42,799 nt of DNA. It comes from Solirubrobacterales bacterium (GTDB taxonomy: Bacteria > Actinomycetota > Thermoleophilia > Solirubrobacterales > Solirubrobacteraceae). Positions 16,116 through 29,117 of this stretch are shown in pieces (the stretch's first letter is position 1; every line of letters begins with the position of its first letter). A program made the translations under genes and the position numbers. Where the stretch lies: contig DAHUYL010000202.1 of assembly GCA_027315255.1 (NCBI GenBank), positions 1 through 42,799 on the forward strand, read 5' to 3'. Under the pieces are notes generated by a model. The model was not told where the DNA came from and ran no database searches. It was given only the letters and a program-made list of their open reading frames with translations.

Positions 16116-16870
16116 GCGCCCGGCTCACGATCGAGTACGACGGGACCGCCTTCGCCGGCTGGGCGGCGCAGCCGGGACAGCGGACCGTCCAGGGCGAGCT
16201 CGAGCGCGCGCTCGCGACCGTGCTGCGCCAACCGGTGAAGCTGACGGTCGCAGGGCGCACCGACGCCGGCGTTCACGCATGGGCGCAGGTCGCAAGCTAC
16301 GAGGGCGAGCCGGCATCCGTGGGCGCGCTCAACGCACTGCTGCCAGTTGATGCGGCGGTGCTGGCCTGTGAGCCAGCACCGCCCGGCTTCGACGCTCGCC
16401 GTGACGCGACCTCGCGGGCCTACTGCTACCGCGTGCTGACGCGATCCGGACGCCCCGCGCTCGAGCGTGGCCACGTGCTGCACTGGACCCATCCGGTGAA
16501 CATCGACGCGCTCCACGCGTGCGCGGCCATGCTCGTCGGCACCCACGACTTCACCGCGTTCACCCCGACCGACACCTACCACGTCCGCTTCGACCGTGAC
16601 GTGTACGCGGCGTTCTGGCGTCAGCGCGGCGACCGCCTGCTCGAGTTCTGGATCGAGGCCGACACGTTCATGCGCCACATGAACCGGGCGCTGGTCGGGA
16701 CGATGCTCGAGGTGGCGCGTGGCAGGCGCACCGTTGACGGGTTCGCCCGTCTACTGGACGGGCGAACCCGCGAGCACGCCGGTCCGACCGCCCCGGCCCA
16801 CGGGCTGTACCTGGCAGGGGTCGGGTACAGCGGCGTGTGGGTGCTTGGAACCGTCGAGCGCCCGATCTAA
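16112..16870 (+). CDS. truA: tRNA pseudouridine(38-40) synthase TruA, apparent CTG start
   Basis: 252 residues when read from CTG 16112, which overlaps the rplQ stop as CTGA. The conserved TruA N-terminus [20 protein letters not shown] and the catalytic block [15 protein letters not shown] (Asp nucleophile in GRTDAGVHA) are in this frame. Between the preceding in-frame stop and GTG 16220 there is no ATG, GTG or TTG; starting at 16220 would cut off the first 36 residues, including the conserved EYDGT block. The four-base overlap resembles the ATGA/GTGA overlaps used elsewhere in the cluster. The C-terminus ([35 protein letters not shown]) is normal. TruA converts U38-U40 in the tRNA anticodon arm. 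Confidence 0.93.
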   Translation: MSARLTIEYDGTAFAGWAAQPGQRTVQGELERALATVLRQPVKLTVAGRTDAGVHAWAQVASYEGEPASVGALNALLPVDAAVLACEPAPPGFDARRDATSRAYCYRVLTRSGRPALERGHVLHWTHPVNIDALHACAAMLVGTHDFTAFTPTDTYHVRFDRDVYAAFWRQRGDRLLEFWIEADTFMRHMNRALVGTMLEVARGRRTVDGFARLLDGRTREHAGPTAPAHGLYLAGVGYSGVWVLGTVERPI

Positions 16871-16880
16871 GATCTGCGTG

Positions 16881-17432
16881 GTGGCCGTCACCGCAACCCA
16901 GCTGCCGATCCATCCGCTCGATGCCGACGCATATGACGCGATCATCGCCTCGGGGGCGCTCGACGATCAGCGCGTCGAGCTCTTGGACGGCGTACTTGTC
17001 GAGATGAGCCCGCAGTCGGAACGACATGAGATCGCGATCGAGCTCCTGACGAAGCACCTGGCCGCTGCTGCGGCCCGTCTTCGCGTGCAGCTCTCGCTGC
17101 GCGTCGCTGGTGACTCGGTGCCGGAGCCGGACCTTGCGCTCGTCGAGGAGCCAGTGACCGTCGCGCACCGCCCGACGTCGGCACTGCTCGTCGTCGAGGT
17201 CGCGCACACGTCCCTGTCGATCGATCGAGGGCGCAAAGCGGAGCTGTATGCGGCCGCCGGGGTCCCGACCTACTGGGTCGTCGATCTCGATAACCGTGTC
17301 GTCGAGGTTCGTACCGACCCCGGGACTTCGGGCTACCGGACGTTGGCTACGTTCTCGCCCGGCGACGCCGTCCCGTCGCCCGGTGCGGGCGTCGACCCGC
17401 TCGACGTCGCGGCGCTGTTCAGCGGGCTCTGA
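16881..17432 (+). CDS. Uma2-family (DUF820) nuclease-fold protein
   Basis: 183 residues from GTG 16881 (GTG 16878 is also possible). The order of blocks matches the Uma2/DUF820 family, which has a PD-(D/E)XK restriction-endonuclease fold: RVELLDGVLVEMSPQSERHE, VPEPDLALVEE, LLVVEVAHTSLSIDRGRKAE LYAAAGVPTYWVVDLDN. Asp in PDLAL, Glu in VVEVA and the following Lys are candidate catalytic residues. Biological role is unknown; these genes often occur singly in cyanobacteria and actinobacteria. It sits between truA and surE with no partner. Confidence 0.85.
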   Translation: MAVTATQLPIHPLDADAYDAIIASGALDDQRVELLDGVLVEMSPQSERHEIAIELLTKHLAAAAARLRVQLSLRVAGDSVPEPDLALVEEPVTVAHRPTSALLVVEVAHTSLSIDRGRKAELYAAAGVPTYWVVDLDNRVVEVRTDPGTSGYRTLATFSPGDAVPSPGAGVDPLDVAALFSGL

Positions 17433-17464
17433 GCCGGCGCCGGCGCGGCCGCCCGCGCCTCTAG

Positions 17465-21463
<3,999 letters not shown>

Positions 21464-21492
<29 letters not shown>

Positions 21493-22645
21493 CCGGCGCG
21501 GCGACCGGTTGCTCGACGGCCCCCTGGTCGGCTCCCGGACGGTGGCTGTTGTGGGTCTGCGCCTTGGCGGCATTGAGGATCTGCACCGCCTGGCTGACCA
21601 GGCCGGACATGACCTCGCCGAGCCCGTCGGCGCCGTTCAGCACGGTCAGGTTCGAGTTGCTCACCGCCACCGCCAGCTTGTCGACGATCTCCGGCATCAG
21701 CTGGATCCACATCTGATCGAGCGCGACGCGGTCGTTGGCCGCCGCGGCTGCGGCCTTGATCCTGGTCGCCTCGGCGTCGGCTTCGGCACGCAGTTTGACG
21801 ATCTTCGCCTGCGCCTCGGCCGGCTTGACGTCCGTCGTCTCGAGCTGCTTGGCCGCGAGCTCGGCCTGCTGCTCGGCCAGCACGGTCTGCGCCTCGATCG
21901 CCGCCTTCTTCGCCTCCGCCTGGCGCTTCTCCGAATCCTGCTGGGCGGCGACCGTCTCTGCTTCGGCGTTGGCCTGGGCGACGTTGATCTTCGCCTGCGC
22001 GGCCGCCTCGACCTCGGCGGTCTGCTGCTTGTACTGGGCCTGCGCCTGCGCCGACTTCTGCTGAGCCTCGACCGCCGCCTGCTCGGCCTGAGCCTGCGCG
22101 ACGGTCGCCTGCTTCTGGACCTCCGCGTTGTGGGGGGCGGCGAGGGCGTTGATGTAGCCGCTCCCCGAGTCGGTGATCGAGGTGATCTGGAAGCTGTCGA
22201 CGACGAGGCCGATGTGCGCGAGCTCCGCCTTGGAGGCGTCGAGCACCTCGGTGGCGAGCTTCTGGCGCTCGCGGATGATGTCCTCGATCGTCATCGCCCC
22301 GACGATGCCGCGCAGGTGGCCGGCGAAGATCCGCCCGACGAGCGTCGCCATCTGGCTCTGGTCGCTGAGGAAGCGCTGCGCCGCCGCGACGACGCTCTGG
22401 GCGTCGTCGCCGACCTTGAACGCGCCGACCGCCGACAGGTTGAGCGTGATCGCCTGGGTCGACTGGCACGTCTCGGTGACGCTGGCCTCCTGCATCCGCA
22501 GCGTGAGGAACGCCGCCCGGCGGAGGAACGGCATCACCCACGCCTTCTGACCGATCACGACACGGAACGGGGTGCCGTCGGTGCCGCGGCGGCCGCCGCT
22601 GATGATCATCGCCTCGTCTGCCCGAGGAATGCGGACTCCCAGCAT
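21464..22645 (-). CDS. Flotillin-like SPFH-domain protein
   Basis: 393 residues from ATG 22645, which has an AGGAGG box eight bases upstream. There is no strong N-terminal membrane segment; the SPFH (band 7) domain is about 20-165 (LNLSAVGAFKVGDDAQSVVA, LRGIVGAMTIEDIIRERQKL, IGLVVDSFQITSITDS). Residues about 170-320 are an Ala/Gln/Glu-rich coiled coil (AQAQAEQAAVEAQQKSAQAQ and similar), then a C-terminal domain. Flotillins scaffold membrane microdomains. The gene follows the small NfeD-like gene by 32 bp, the usual NfeD-flotillin pairing. It overlaps the end of the MFS gene. Confidence 0.9.
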
Positions 22646-22677
22646 GTGTGCCTCCTGACGTGCCCCGGCCGGGGGCA

Positions 22678-22869
22678 CTAGCCGATCGGCTGGACCCGCA
22701 CCGTGCGGGAGCCCAGCTCCTGATAGACGACGACCGAGGTGCCGTTCGGGAGTGGATCGTCCGAGTAGGCGATGAACACTCCGAGGAACGGAACGTCGAC
22801 CTCGCCCGGTCCTGCTGCGCCCCGGGTGGGATTGATCACGGTCGCTTCGCTGCCAACCAGCTCAGTCAG
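22678..22869 (-). CDS. Small NfeD-like OB-fold protein, apparent CTG start
   Basis: 63 residues if read from CTG 22869: LTELVGSEATVINPTRGAAG, PGEVDVPFLGVFIAYSDDPL PNGTSVVVYQELGSRTVRVQ PIG. The pattern (LVG..A.V..P..G.GEV, then V.V....RTV.V.P) is that of the soluble NfeD C-terminal beta-barrel. In this frame there is no ATG, GTG or TTG before GTG 22839, which would delete the first strand (LVGSEAT). GGAG lies seven bases before the CTG. Position right before a flotillin gene supports the call, since NfeD proteins bind SPFH proteins. The membrane part of classical NfeD is absent. Confidence 0.7.
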   Translation of the reverse strand: MTELVGSEATVINPTRGAAGPGEVDVPFLGVFIAYSDDPLPNGTSVVVYQELGSRTVRVQPIG

Positions 22870-23045
22870 GGGTGCGCTCCGAGGTCTCGGTGGCGCGAGT
22901 GTAGTTGAGGCGTGCCACCGTCCGGGCGCTCCGTCTCGCCTCGGCGTCGAGAAGTCGTGTGGCGTGAGGCCACGCTCGTCTCACGCATGCCGCGTAGCAT
23001 TGCCCGCTCGGCCGGGCATCAACGACACATCGGAGGATCAGCCGG

Positions 23046-25229
23046 ATGCTGAGAGCAAGGATCGGGGCGGCGGCTGCCGCATTCGTGGTGGCTGCCTGCT
23101 TGGCGCCTGCCGCACAGGCGGCGGGCTGCAGCTACACGTGGAATGGCGGCAGCGGGGCCTGGGACATCGCGTCCAACTGGACGCCCAACGGCGTTCCCGG
23201 GACCGGATCGCAGTCGGCCAACCTGGCAACGAGCGTCTGCATCACGGCGTCCGGGACCTACACAGTCACCCTGGCGCCGTTCAGCTCAGGCAGCGTCGAC
23301 TACTCGGGCGGCGTGCAGATCGGCTCGCTGACGCTGGGCGGCGGGGTCAGCGGTACGCAGACGCTGGAGATCCAGGGTCAGGCGGCTGTCGACCGCAACA
23401 ACGAGACGTCGAACTTCGTCAACCTCGACCTCGCAAGCGGGGCGAGCTCGATCGCGAGCAGCGGCGAGCTGATCCTCGACGGCACGACGCAGGGGACCGG
23501 CAACAACGGGCCTGACGGCGGCGGCGCGGGACTGTCCGAGGAGACCGGCGTGACGCTCGTCAACGACGGCTCGATCCTCAGCCAGTCGGACACCTCGTCA
23601 CTGCCTGCCGGCAACCAGTGGCAGAACTACCTGACCGGCCCGAGCATCGACAACGGCGGCGCGATCGAAGTCCAGAGCGGAACGCTCGGGCTCCCGTCGC
23701 CCAACAACGGCGGCTACGGCAACAGCAACCAGATCTCCCTGTTCAACTCGGGAACCCTCACGGTCGACAGCGGCGCGAGCTTCAACCTCTATCCCGGGGC
23801 GGTGTTCAGCAACAACGGTTCGTTCGTCAACAACGGGAGCGCCCAGGTGAACGGCGGCTCGACGTGGAACCAGGGCCCGGTCAACGGCATGAGCGGGAAC
23901 CTCGTCCAGGTCGAGGGCGGTGGGCAGGTCGATGACGGCGCGTCCCTCGCGATGCCGCAGACCGTGACGGCCGGCAACGGCGGCTTCCAGTACGTCGTCG
24001 GCGGCGGTTACCTGGCCGGGACGATCCCGGTGGGGCAGACCGTCGACGTGCAGGGGACGACGTGGAACAACAGCGGCAACATCGCCCAGGCGACGACGCT
24101 GACGCTCGGCGGTCCGAGCAACACCTACCCGGGAGCGGTCGTCAACAACGGGACGCTGCGGATCGACTCCGACGGCTCCGGCAAGACCAGCGGCGGCGGG
24201 GCGATCCTGACGGGCAACGAGCTTGACAACAACGGCACGTTCGCCTCGACCGTCGAGGACGCCAGCTACGAGAACCAGCTCCAGAGCACGTTCGTCAACG
24301 AGTCGAGCGGGACCGCTCAGATCACGGGCGGGACGCTCTACCAGGGGGCGACTGCCTCGACCAACAACGGCATCGTGTCGATCGGATCTGGGGCCACCTG
24401 GATCGTCCAGAGCGGGTCGTTCACCAACAACGGGACCTTCGCCCCCTCGATCGCGGGGCCTTTGAGTTACGGCACGCTGACGCTCCAGGGCGGGCTCTAC
24501 GGACCGGGGACGTTCAACGCGGGCGGGACGATCGCGCCGGCGCTGCAATCGGGATACGTCCCGGCGTCGGGGACGGAGTTCGCGGTGGTTCCGATCAGCG
24601 GTGGCAGCTTCAAGGGGACCTTCGGCGCGGTCGGCGGCGGCTTCGTCGCCGACTACGGCAAGCAGACCGCGAGCTCACCGTACGTCGGAGTGGCCTACGG
24701 ATCGCTCCCGTCGACGACGACTACTACTACCACCACCACGACCACCCCGACCACGACGACGCCGACGACGACGACCCCGACGGCGCCTGCCGCCGGTCAA
24801 CTGGCGCTGCGCGGGCTGCGGGGCGGCGTCGGCCGGGGGACGGTCGAGCTCGCCTGCCCGGCGGCCACCTCGGGGTGTCCGGCATTCGTGGCGACCGCGT
24901 CGGTCACCGAGAAGCTCCGGGGCGGCAAGGTGATCGGAGTTGCGGCTCGCGCCGGGAAGCCACGCAAGCCGAAGGTCACGACGAAGGTGGTCGTCGTCGC
25001 GACCGCGGCCGGCGTCGTGGCGGCCGGAGGGTCAGGCAGCTATACGCTCGCGCTGAACGCCGCAGGCAAGGCGCTGCTACGCACGCACGAGCGCCTGACC
25101 GCACGCGTCACCGTCGCGGAGGGCAAGACGGTCGTCGCGACCCGGACCGTCACCTTCACGGCGGCGCCGAGCAAGCACAAGAGCAAGGGTAAGCACAACA
25201 GCAAGGGTAAGCACAAGAGGAAGGGCTGA
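23046..25229 (+). CDS. Secreted beta-strand-repeat surface protein with Thr linker and Lys-rich tail
   Basis: 727 residues with a clear signal peptide (cut near AAQA-AG, residue 25) and GGAGG nine bases before the ATG. Residues about 26-550 are Gly/Asn/Thr-rich with recurring VNNGTL, FVNNGS, LDNNGTF turns and WNGGSGAWDIASNWTPNG at the start, the pattern of parallel beta-helix or autotransporter-like passenger repeats. Residues about 557-590 are an all Thr/Pro linker. The C-terminal ~135 residues form a compact domain (GKALLRTHERLTARVTVAEG) and end in repeated KHKSKGKHNSKGKHKRKG. No anchor or sortase motif is visible; the basic tail may bind wall polymers (inference). Function is unknown. It converges with the carboxypeptidase gene, nine bases apart. 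Confidence 0.82.
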   Translation: MLRARIGAAAAAFVVAACLAPAAQAAGCSYTWNGGSGAWDIASNWTPNGVPGTGSQSANLATSVCITASGTYTVTLAPFSSGSVDYSGGVQIGSLTLGGGVSGTQTLEIQGQAAVDRNNETSNFVNLDLASGASSIASSGELILDGTTQGTGNNGPDGGGAGLSEETGVTLVNDGSILSQSDTSSLPAGNQWQNYLTGPSIDNGGAIEVQSGTLGLPSPNNGGYGNSNQISLFNSGTLTVDSGASFNLYPGAVFSNNGSFVNNGSAQVNGGSTWNQGPVNGMSGNLVQVEGGGQVDDGASLAMPQTVTAGNGGFQYVVGGGYLAGTIPVGQTVDVQGTTWNNSGNIAQATTLTLGGPSNTYPGAVVNNGTLRIDSDGSGKTSGGGAILTGNELDNNGTFASTVEDASYENQLQSTFVNESSGTAQITGGTLYQGATASTNNGIVSIGSGATWIVQSGSFTNNGTFAPSIAGPLSYGTLTLQGGLYGPGTFNAGGTIAPALQSGYVPASGTEFAVVPISGGSFKGTFGAVGGGFVADYGKQTASSPYVGVAYGSLPSTTTTTTTTTTTPTTTTPTTTTPTAPAAGQLALRGLRGGVGRGTVELACPAATSGCPAFVATASVTEKLRGGKVIGVAARAGKPRKPKVTTKVVVVATAAGVVAAGGSGSYTLALNAAGKALLRTHERLTARVTVAEGKTVVATRTVTFTAAPSKHKSKGKHNSKGKHKRKG
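24712..24785 (+). repeat. Low-complexity trinucleotide tract encoding the Thr/Pro linker
   Basis: Runs of ACG, ACT, ACC codons with some CCG encode Thr/Pro. Likely a flexible, possibly glycosylated spacer and a slippage-prone stretch. Confidence 0.8.
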
Positions 25230-25238
25230 TCGCGTGGC

Positions 25239-26621
25239 TCAGCCGGCACCGGTCTCCGGGTCGTACTCGGCGAGCGCGGCCCCCATCGCGTCCTCGGTCG
25301 CGTGTCCGAGGTCGGTGTTCTGGAGGCCGTTCTCGAGGAACGCGAATGCGAGCTGGTCGCCGTTGCGGGCGGTGCAGTAGCCGACGAGGCTGGCGACGTC
25401 CGACAGCGTGCCGGTCTTGCCGCGGCAGTTGTCGACGGCCGGGGTGCCGAGCATCTCGTGCTGCATCGTGCCGCTCACCCCCGCGACGGCCAGCGACGCG
25501 ACGAAGGGCGCGTCGCCGGCCTGCTGCTCGAGCAGCGAGACGACCTGCGCCGCAGTCGTGTGATCGAACCGAGACAGCCCGGAGCCGTCGTTGAAGCTGG
25601 GGCGCAGCCGGAACACCTGCGCGATCGTCGCGGCGACCACGCCGACGCCGGCGGCGGTCGTGCCGCCGGCGCCGTAGCTCGCGCCGATGTCCTTCAGCAG
25701 CGTCTCCGCGAAGTAGTTGTCGGACGGCGCGTTGGTCAGCTGGATCAAGGTCGCGATCGGCGGCGAGGCGACGCTTGCGAGCAGCCGCGCGCTGCGCGGG
25801 GTGGAGCCCGTGAACACGGGCGTCTGGGGCGGCACGGAGACGCCGGCGGCGCGCAGCGCCGCGACGAACGCCTGCGTCGCAGCCAGCGCCGGACGCGGCT
25901 GGAGCGCCGTCTCGGCCGAGGTCGTGAAGCCCGCGTCGTACGAGAGCCCGCTCAGCTCTCCCTCGATCTCCGTGCTCGGTGCGAAGCTCGTCGCCGGGGT
26001 CCCCCTGAGCGCGTCCAGGAACGTCTCGTCGCCGACGATCGCGCCTGCGACGCTGCGGATGCCGGCCGCCTTCAGGTTGGCGGCCAGCTCCTGCACGGTC
26101 GCGCCGGTCCCGTAGGCGGCTCGATCGAAGCCCGCATCGCCGAACGTCGGATCGCCGCCGCCGCGCAGGAACAGGAGCCCGCGCCAGCTGCCGCCGGCGG
26201 TCAGCGCGCCGAGGCCGAGCACGCTCGTCTCGAGCCTCGCCGTGGGCCCGAACGTGGCGAGCGCAGTGCTCGTCGTGTACAGCTTCTGCACCGAGGCGGG
26301 CAGCCTCGGAGTGTCGGGTGCGGCCGCGTACAGCGTCGTGTTGGTGGTCATGTCGACGACCAGCACGCTGCTCTGCCCGCCGGCGCGCGCCAGCTCGGCG
26401 CCGAGCGTCTGCCGCAGTGCCCGCAGCGCGTTCGCCGCTGGTCCGCTCGTGGGCGGCGGAGGCGGTGCCAGCCCGATGCCGCTTGCGGGAGGGGGTGCCC
26501 CTCCGTTGCCGGCCACGGCGCTCGGGATGCCGATCAGCGACGCGCCGGCGATCGCCAGCGCGACCGCGAGCACGCGCACGATGCGTGGCGGCGCTGGGAT
26601 CCGGGAGCGCGGCGGCGGCAT
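25239..26621 (-). CDS. dacB: D-alanyl-D-alanine carboxypeptidase/endopeptidase (peptidase S13, PBP4-type)
   Basis: 460 residues from ATG 26621; an earlier in-frame start at 26693 would overlap the divergent patatin gene. The N-terminus has a signal-like hydrophobic stretch IVRVLAVALAIAGASLIGIP, then a Pro-rich spacer. The three penicillin-binding motifs are present: S110-V-Q-K113 (LPASVQKLYTT), S300-D-N (NAPSDNYFAETLL) and K402-T-G (GKTGTLSDVASLVG). The enzyme trims pentapeptide side chains or cuts cross-links of peptidoglycan outside the cell. The symbol is given by family, not by proven orthology. Confidence 0.93.
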   Translation of the reverse strand: MPPPRSRIPAPPRIVRVLAVALAIAGASLIGIPSAVAGNGGAPPPASGIGLAPPPPPTSGPAANALRALRQTLGAELARAGGQSSVLVVDMTTNTTLYAAAPDTPRLPASVQKLYTTSTALATFGPTARLETSVLGLGALTAGGSWRGLLFLRGGGDPTFGDAGFDRAAYGTGATVQELAANLKAAGIRSVAGAIVGDETFLDALRGTPATSFAPSTEIEGELSGLSYDAGFTTSAETALQPRPALAATQAFVAALRAAGVSVPPQTPVFTGSTPRSARLLASVASPPIATLIQLTNAPSDNYFAETLLKDIGASYGAGGTTAAGVGVVAATIAQVFRLRPSFNDGSGLSRFDHTTAAQVVSLLEQQAGDAPFVASLAVAGVSGTMQHEMLGTPAVDNCRGKTGTLSDVASLVGYCTARNGDQLAFAFLENGLQNTDLGHATEDAMGAALAEYDPETGAG

Positions 26622-26676
26622 CCTGGTACTAAACCACGGCGGCCTGACTGCTCGCCCACCTAGAATCCGGACGAGC

Positions 26677-27957
26677 ATGGGCAAGGTCGTCAAGCTGGAC
26701 GCCGTCGCCGGCGGATCGCGCCCAGGTCAGTCGCGCGATCCCGGGGCGCGCCGGCGCAAGCGCTCCCGGGCCGCGCTGGTCCTCGGCGGCGGCGGCTTCA
26801 CCGGCGGCGTCTACGAGATCGGGGCGTTGCGTGCGCTCGACCTGCTGTCGGTCAACCGCACGGTCAACGAGTTCGACGTGTACGTCGGCACCAGCGCCGG
26901 GTCGTTCGTGGCCGCCGCGGTCGCCAACGGCGTCACCCCGGAGGAGATGATGCGGGTGGTCGTGCAGCAGCAGCCGACCGCGTTCCCGCATGTCCGCGTG
27001 ACCGGCCTGCTGAAGCCCAACTATCTCGAGTATCTGACCAAGAGCGCTGCGGTCCCGGTGCGTCTGGCGCGGATGCTGCACGGGCTCGTTCGCGACTTCG
27101 GCCGGGTCTCGATGGTCGACCTGGTCGTCGGGCTGGCGGAGTCGCTGCCTTCGGGGCTCTACACGACCGATGGGATCGAGCGCTACGTCCGCGACGCGTT
27201 GGGGAAGCGCGACCAGCCCGACGATTACAGGCTGGTCGACCGCGAGCTCTACCTTGCGGCGACCGACCTCGACACGTGTGAGCGGATCGTGTTCGGCACC
27301 GCCGGCTGGGACGACGTGCCGATCTCCTCGGCCGTGGCAGCCTCGTGCGCGCTGCCGATGATCTACAAGCCGGTCCGGATCAAGGACCGGGAGCTGGTCG
27401 ACGGCGGCGTGCTGTCGACGACCAACCTCGACATCGCGGTCGAGGCCGGCGCCCGCTTCATCGTCGTCGTCAACCCGCTGGTGCCGTACGTCAACGACTT
27501 CGAGAAGCGGGTCAAGACGCTGTCGGGGTCGCGCCTGCGGCGGGTGTCCGACATGGGCTTCCCGCAGATCGGCTACCAGACCTTCAAGCTGCTCGCCTAC
27601 CAGCGCCTGCACGAGGTCGCTCGCCGCTGGGAGGAACGCTACCCCGGGGTCGACATCATCCTGATCGAGCCCGAGCCGAACGACGAGATGATGTTCCGCA
27701 CCGGCATGATGAGCTACACCTCGAGCGTCGACATCGCCCGCCACGGCTTCCAATCGGTGACGCTCAAGCTCGCCAACGACTACCCGCGCTTCAAGCGGAT
27801 CTGCGCGCGCCACGGGATCGACATCTCGGCCACGCGCGTCCGCAACGTGCTCAAGCACATCGAGGCCGACCGCGAGAAGACGCGGGCGTGGCGGCGGATC
27901 CTGGAGCAGACCACGGCGGCACTGCTGCGCCAGGCGGGCGAGGACACGGGCCGCTAG
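26677..27957 (+). CDS. Patatin-like phospholipase
   Basis: 426 residues from ATG 26677. After a basic N-terminus (GARRRKRSRAALV) comes the oxyanion loop GGGGFTGG (37-44), nucleophile Ser73 in GTSAG (71-75), and catalytic Asp242 in DGG (242-244), so the Ser-Asp dyad is complete. No signal peptide is seen; it is likely cytoplasmic or membrane-associated and hydrolyses acyl esters of lipids. A TAGAAT -10-like box lies at 26661, about ten bases before the ATG. It is divergent from dacB (55 bp) and convergent with the glycosidase gene, sharing the palindromic CTAG as stop for both strands. Confidence 0.92.
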   Translation: MGKVVKLDAVAGGSRPGQSRDPGARRRKRSRAALVLGGGGFTGGVYEIGALRALDLLSVNRTVNEFDVYVGTSAGSFVAAAVANGVTPEEMMRVVVQQQPTAFPHVRVTGLLKPNYLEYLTKSAAVPVRLARMLHGLVRDFGRVSMVDLVVGLAESLPSGLYTTDGIERYVRDALGKRDQPDDYRLVDRELYLAATDLDTCERIVFGTAGWDDVPISSAVAASCALPMIYKPVRIKDRELVDGGVLSTTNLDIAVEAGARFIVVVNPLVPYVNDFEKRVKTLSGSRLRRVSDMGFPQIGYQTFKLLAYQRLHEVARRWEERYPGVDIILIEPEPNDEMMFRTGMMSYTSSVDIARHGFQSVTLKLANDYPRFKRICARHGIDISATRVRNVLKHIEADREKTRAWRRILEQTTAALLRQAGEDTGR

Positions 27958-29117
27958 GGCTTCCCACGCACTCGTGCCTGCCGGCGATCGGGGCCGTCAG
28001 GGCGGACCGACATCGTGACGAAATCGCGTGCCCACCACGCATCGAAGAACGTGTCCGGGCCGCGCACGGCCCCCGTCAGCAGCAGCTGGCCGTTGCCCGG
28101 GGTTGCGAGCCCGCCGGGATGGACCGGATCGTAGGTTGCGAACACCGGCCAATCGGGGTTGATGTCGAGCTCCATCCCGCGAACGGCGCCGGCCCGCGCG
28201 AGCACGGCCGCGAGCTGCGCCGGGGAGAGCGCGGGCCCTTCGACGTAGACGAGCGCGTGGTCCGCGGTGATGCCGACCGCGGAGCGCCACTGCTGCTCGA
28301 TGCCCGGCACGCTCGGAGCGCACGAGCCTGCGCCGCAGGTCGCGCCCCAGGCCTGCCAGTCGGCGCTCTCGGCCAGCGGCGTCGGCCGGCCTCCGTCGAC
28401 GAGCAACACGAGGTTCTGGCGGACGGCGACGACCTTACGCGTCATCCGCAGCTTGCCGCCCCACGCGCCGACGTCGACCGAGCCGTTCCTGTAGATGACC
28501 AGCGAAGCCGCGCCCGTCCGCAGCGGGTCGATCAGCCGGCCCTCGGTGAAGTAGCCGCCTTCCGCCGAGGCCATCTTGAAGCCGCCGTTGAAGGCCGCCA
28601 CGAGCGATCGCGCGTCCGCCGGCTGGATCGGCGCCGTGTACCGGTAGGGGCCGCCTCCCGGGCTCTCGGACCCCGAGTACAGCCGGGCGGCCAGTAAGCG
28701 AGTGTCCATCCATGCGATTCCGGCTGCCTGCGAGCCGCCGGGCGCAACCAGCGTCGTCTCATAGACTGCGGGTACGCCCCGCACGCGTCGCCCGGCCGGC
28801 CTCCACCCTCCCTGCCCGGCGGCCGGCCCCTGGAAGGGTCGGAGGCTCGCCGGCGGGCGGAGCGGCGCGGGCGCCGACCTCGGACGCGGGCCGTGGGAGC
28901 GTCGCCGAGCAGAGGTGGTCCCAGCTGGACCCGCGGCGGCTGGTGGCGCTGTCGCGCTTGTCGCGCCGGTTCCCTGGGTGGCTGTGACGGCCGTGTTGAC
29001 CGTGGCCGTGGAATCGAGGCGGTTCGCCCTGTCGGCACCGCATGACGCGAGCACCAGCGCTGTACACGCTGCGGCAGAGATGACGTGGAGGCGCTTCGTG
29101 AGGCGAATCGTGTTCAC
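27954..29117 (-). CDS. Lipoprotein with phosphodiester glycosidase (NAGPA-like) domain
   Basis: 387 residues from GTG 29117. The N-terminus is a lipoprotein signal with lipobox LASC (ACTALVLASCGAD), then a Thr/Ala/Pro/Arg-rich spacer to about residue 110. The C-terminal domain resembles the phosphodiester glycosidase family (NAGPA, PF09992): ARSLVAAFNGGFKMASAEGG, SLVIYRNGSVDVGAWGG, RSAVGITADHALVYVEGPAL and GAVRGMELDINPDWPVFATY. Members split sugar-phosphodiester bonds; the natural substrate here is unknown, perhaps wall teichoic-type polymers (inference). It shares the last four bases with the patatin gene. Confidence 0.85.
   Translation of the reverse strand: MNTIRLTKRLHVISAAACTALVLASCGADRANRLDSTATVNTAVTATQGTGATSATAPPAAAGPAGTTSARRRSHGPRPRSAPAPLRPPASLRPFQGPAAGQGGWRPAGRRVRGVPAVYETTLVAPGGSQAAGIAWMDTRLLAARLYSGSESPGGGPYRYTAPIQPADARSLVAAFNGGFKMASAEGGYFTEGRLIDPLRTGAASLVIYRNGSVDVGAWGGKLRMTRKVVAVRQNLVLLVDGGRPTPLAESADWQAWGATCGAGSCAPSVPGIEQQWRSAVGITADHALVYVEGPALSPAQLAAVLARAGAVRGMELDINPDWPVFATYDPVHPGGLATPGNGQLLLTGAVRGPDTFFDAWWARDFVTMSVRPDGPDRRQARVRGKP

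Noticed and set aside
24712-24785. CRISPR-like or satellite array
   Set aside because: Simple Thr/Pro coding codon repeats within an open frame, without spacers.
25302-26663. 453-residue plus-strand open frame
   Set aside because: Antisense to the carboxypeptidase gene, which has all three penicillin-binding motifs; the frame is a high-GC shadow.
27345-28697. 450-residue plus-strand open frame
   Set aside because: It covers the end of patatin and runs antisense to the glycosidase; composition is Arg/Ala/Pro noise, with no motif. The patatin and glycosidase frames carry full signatures.
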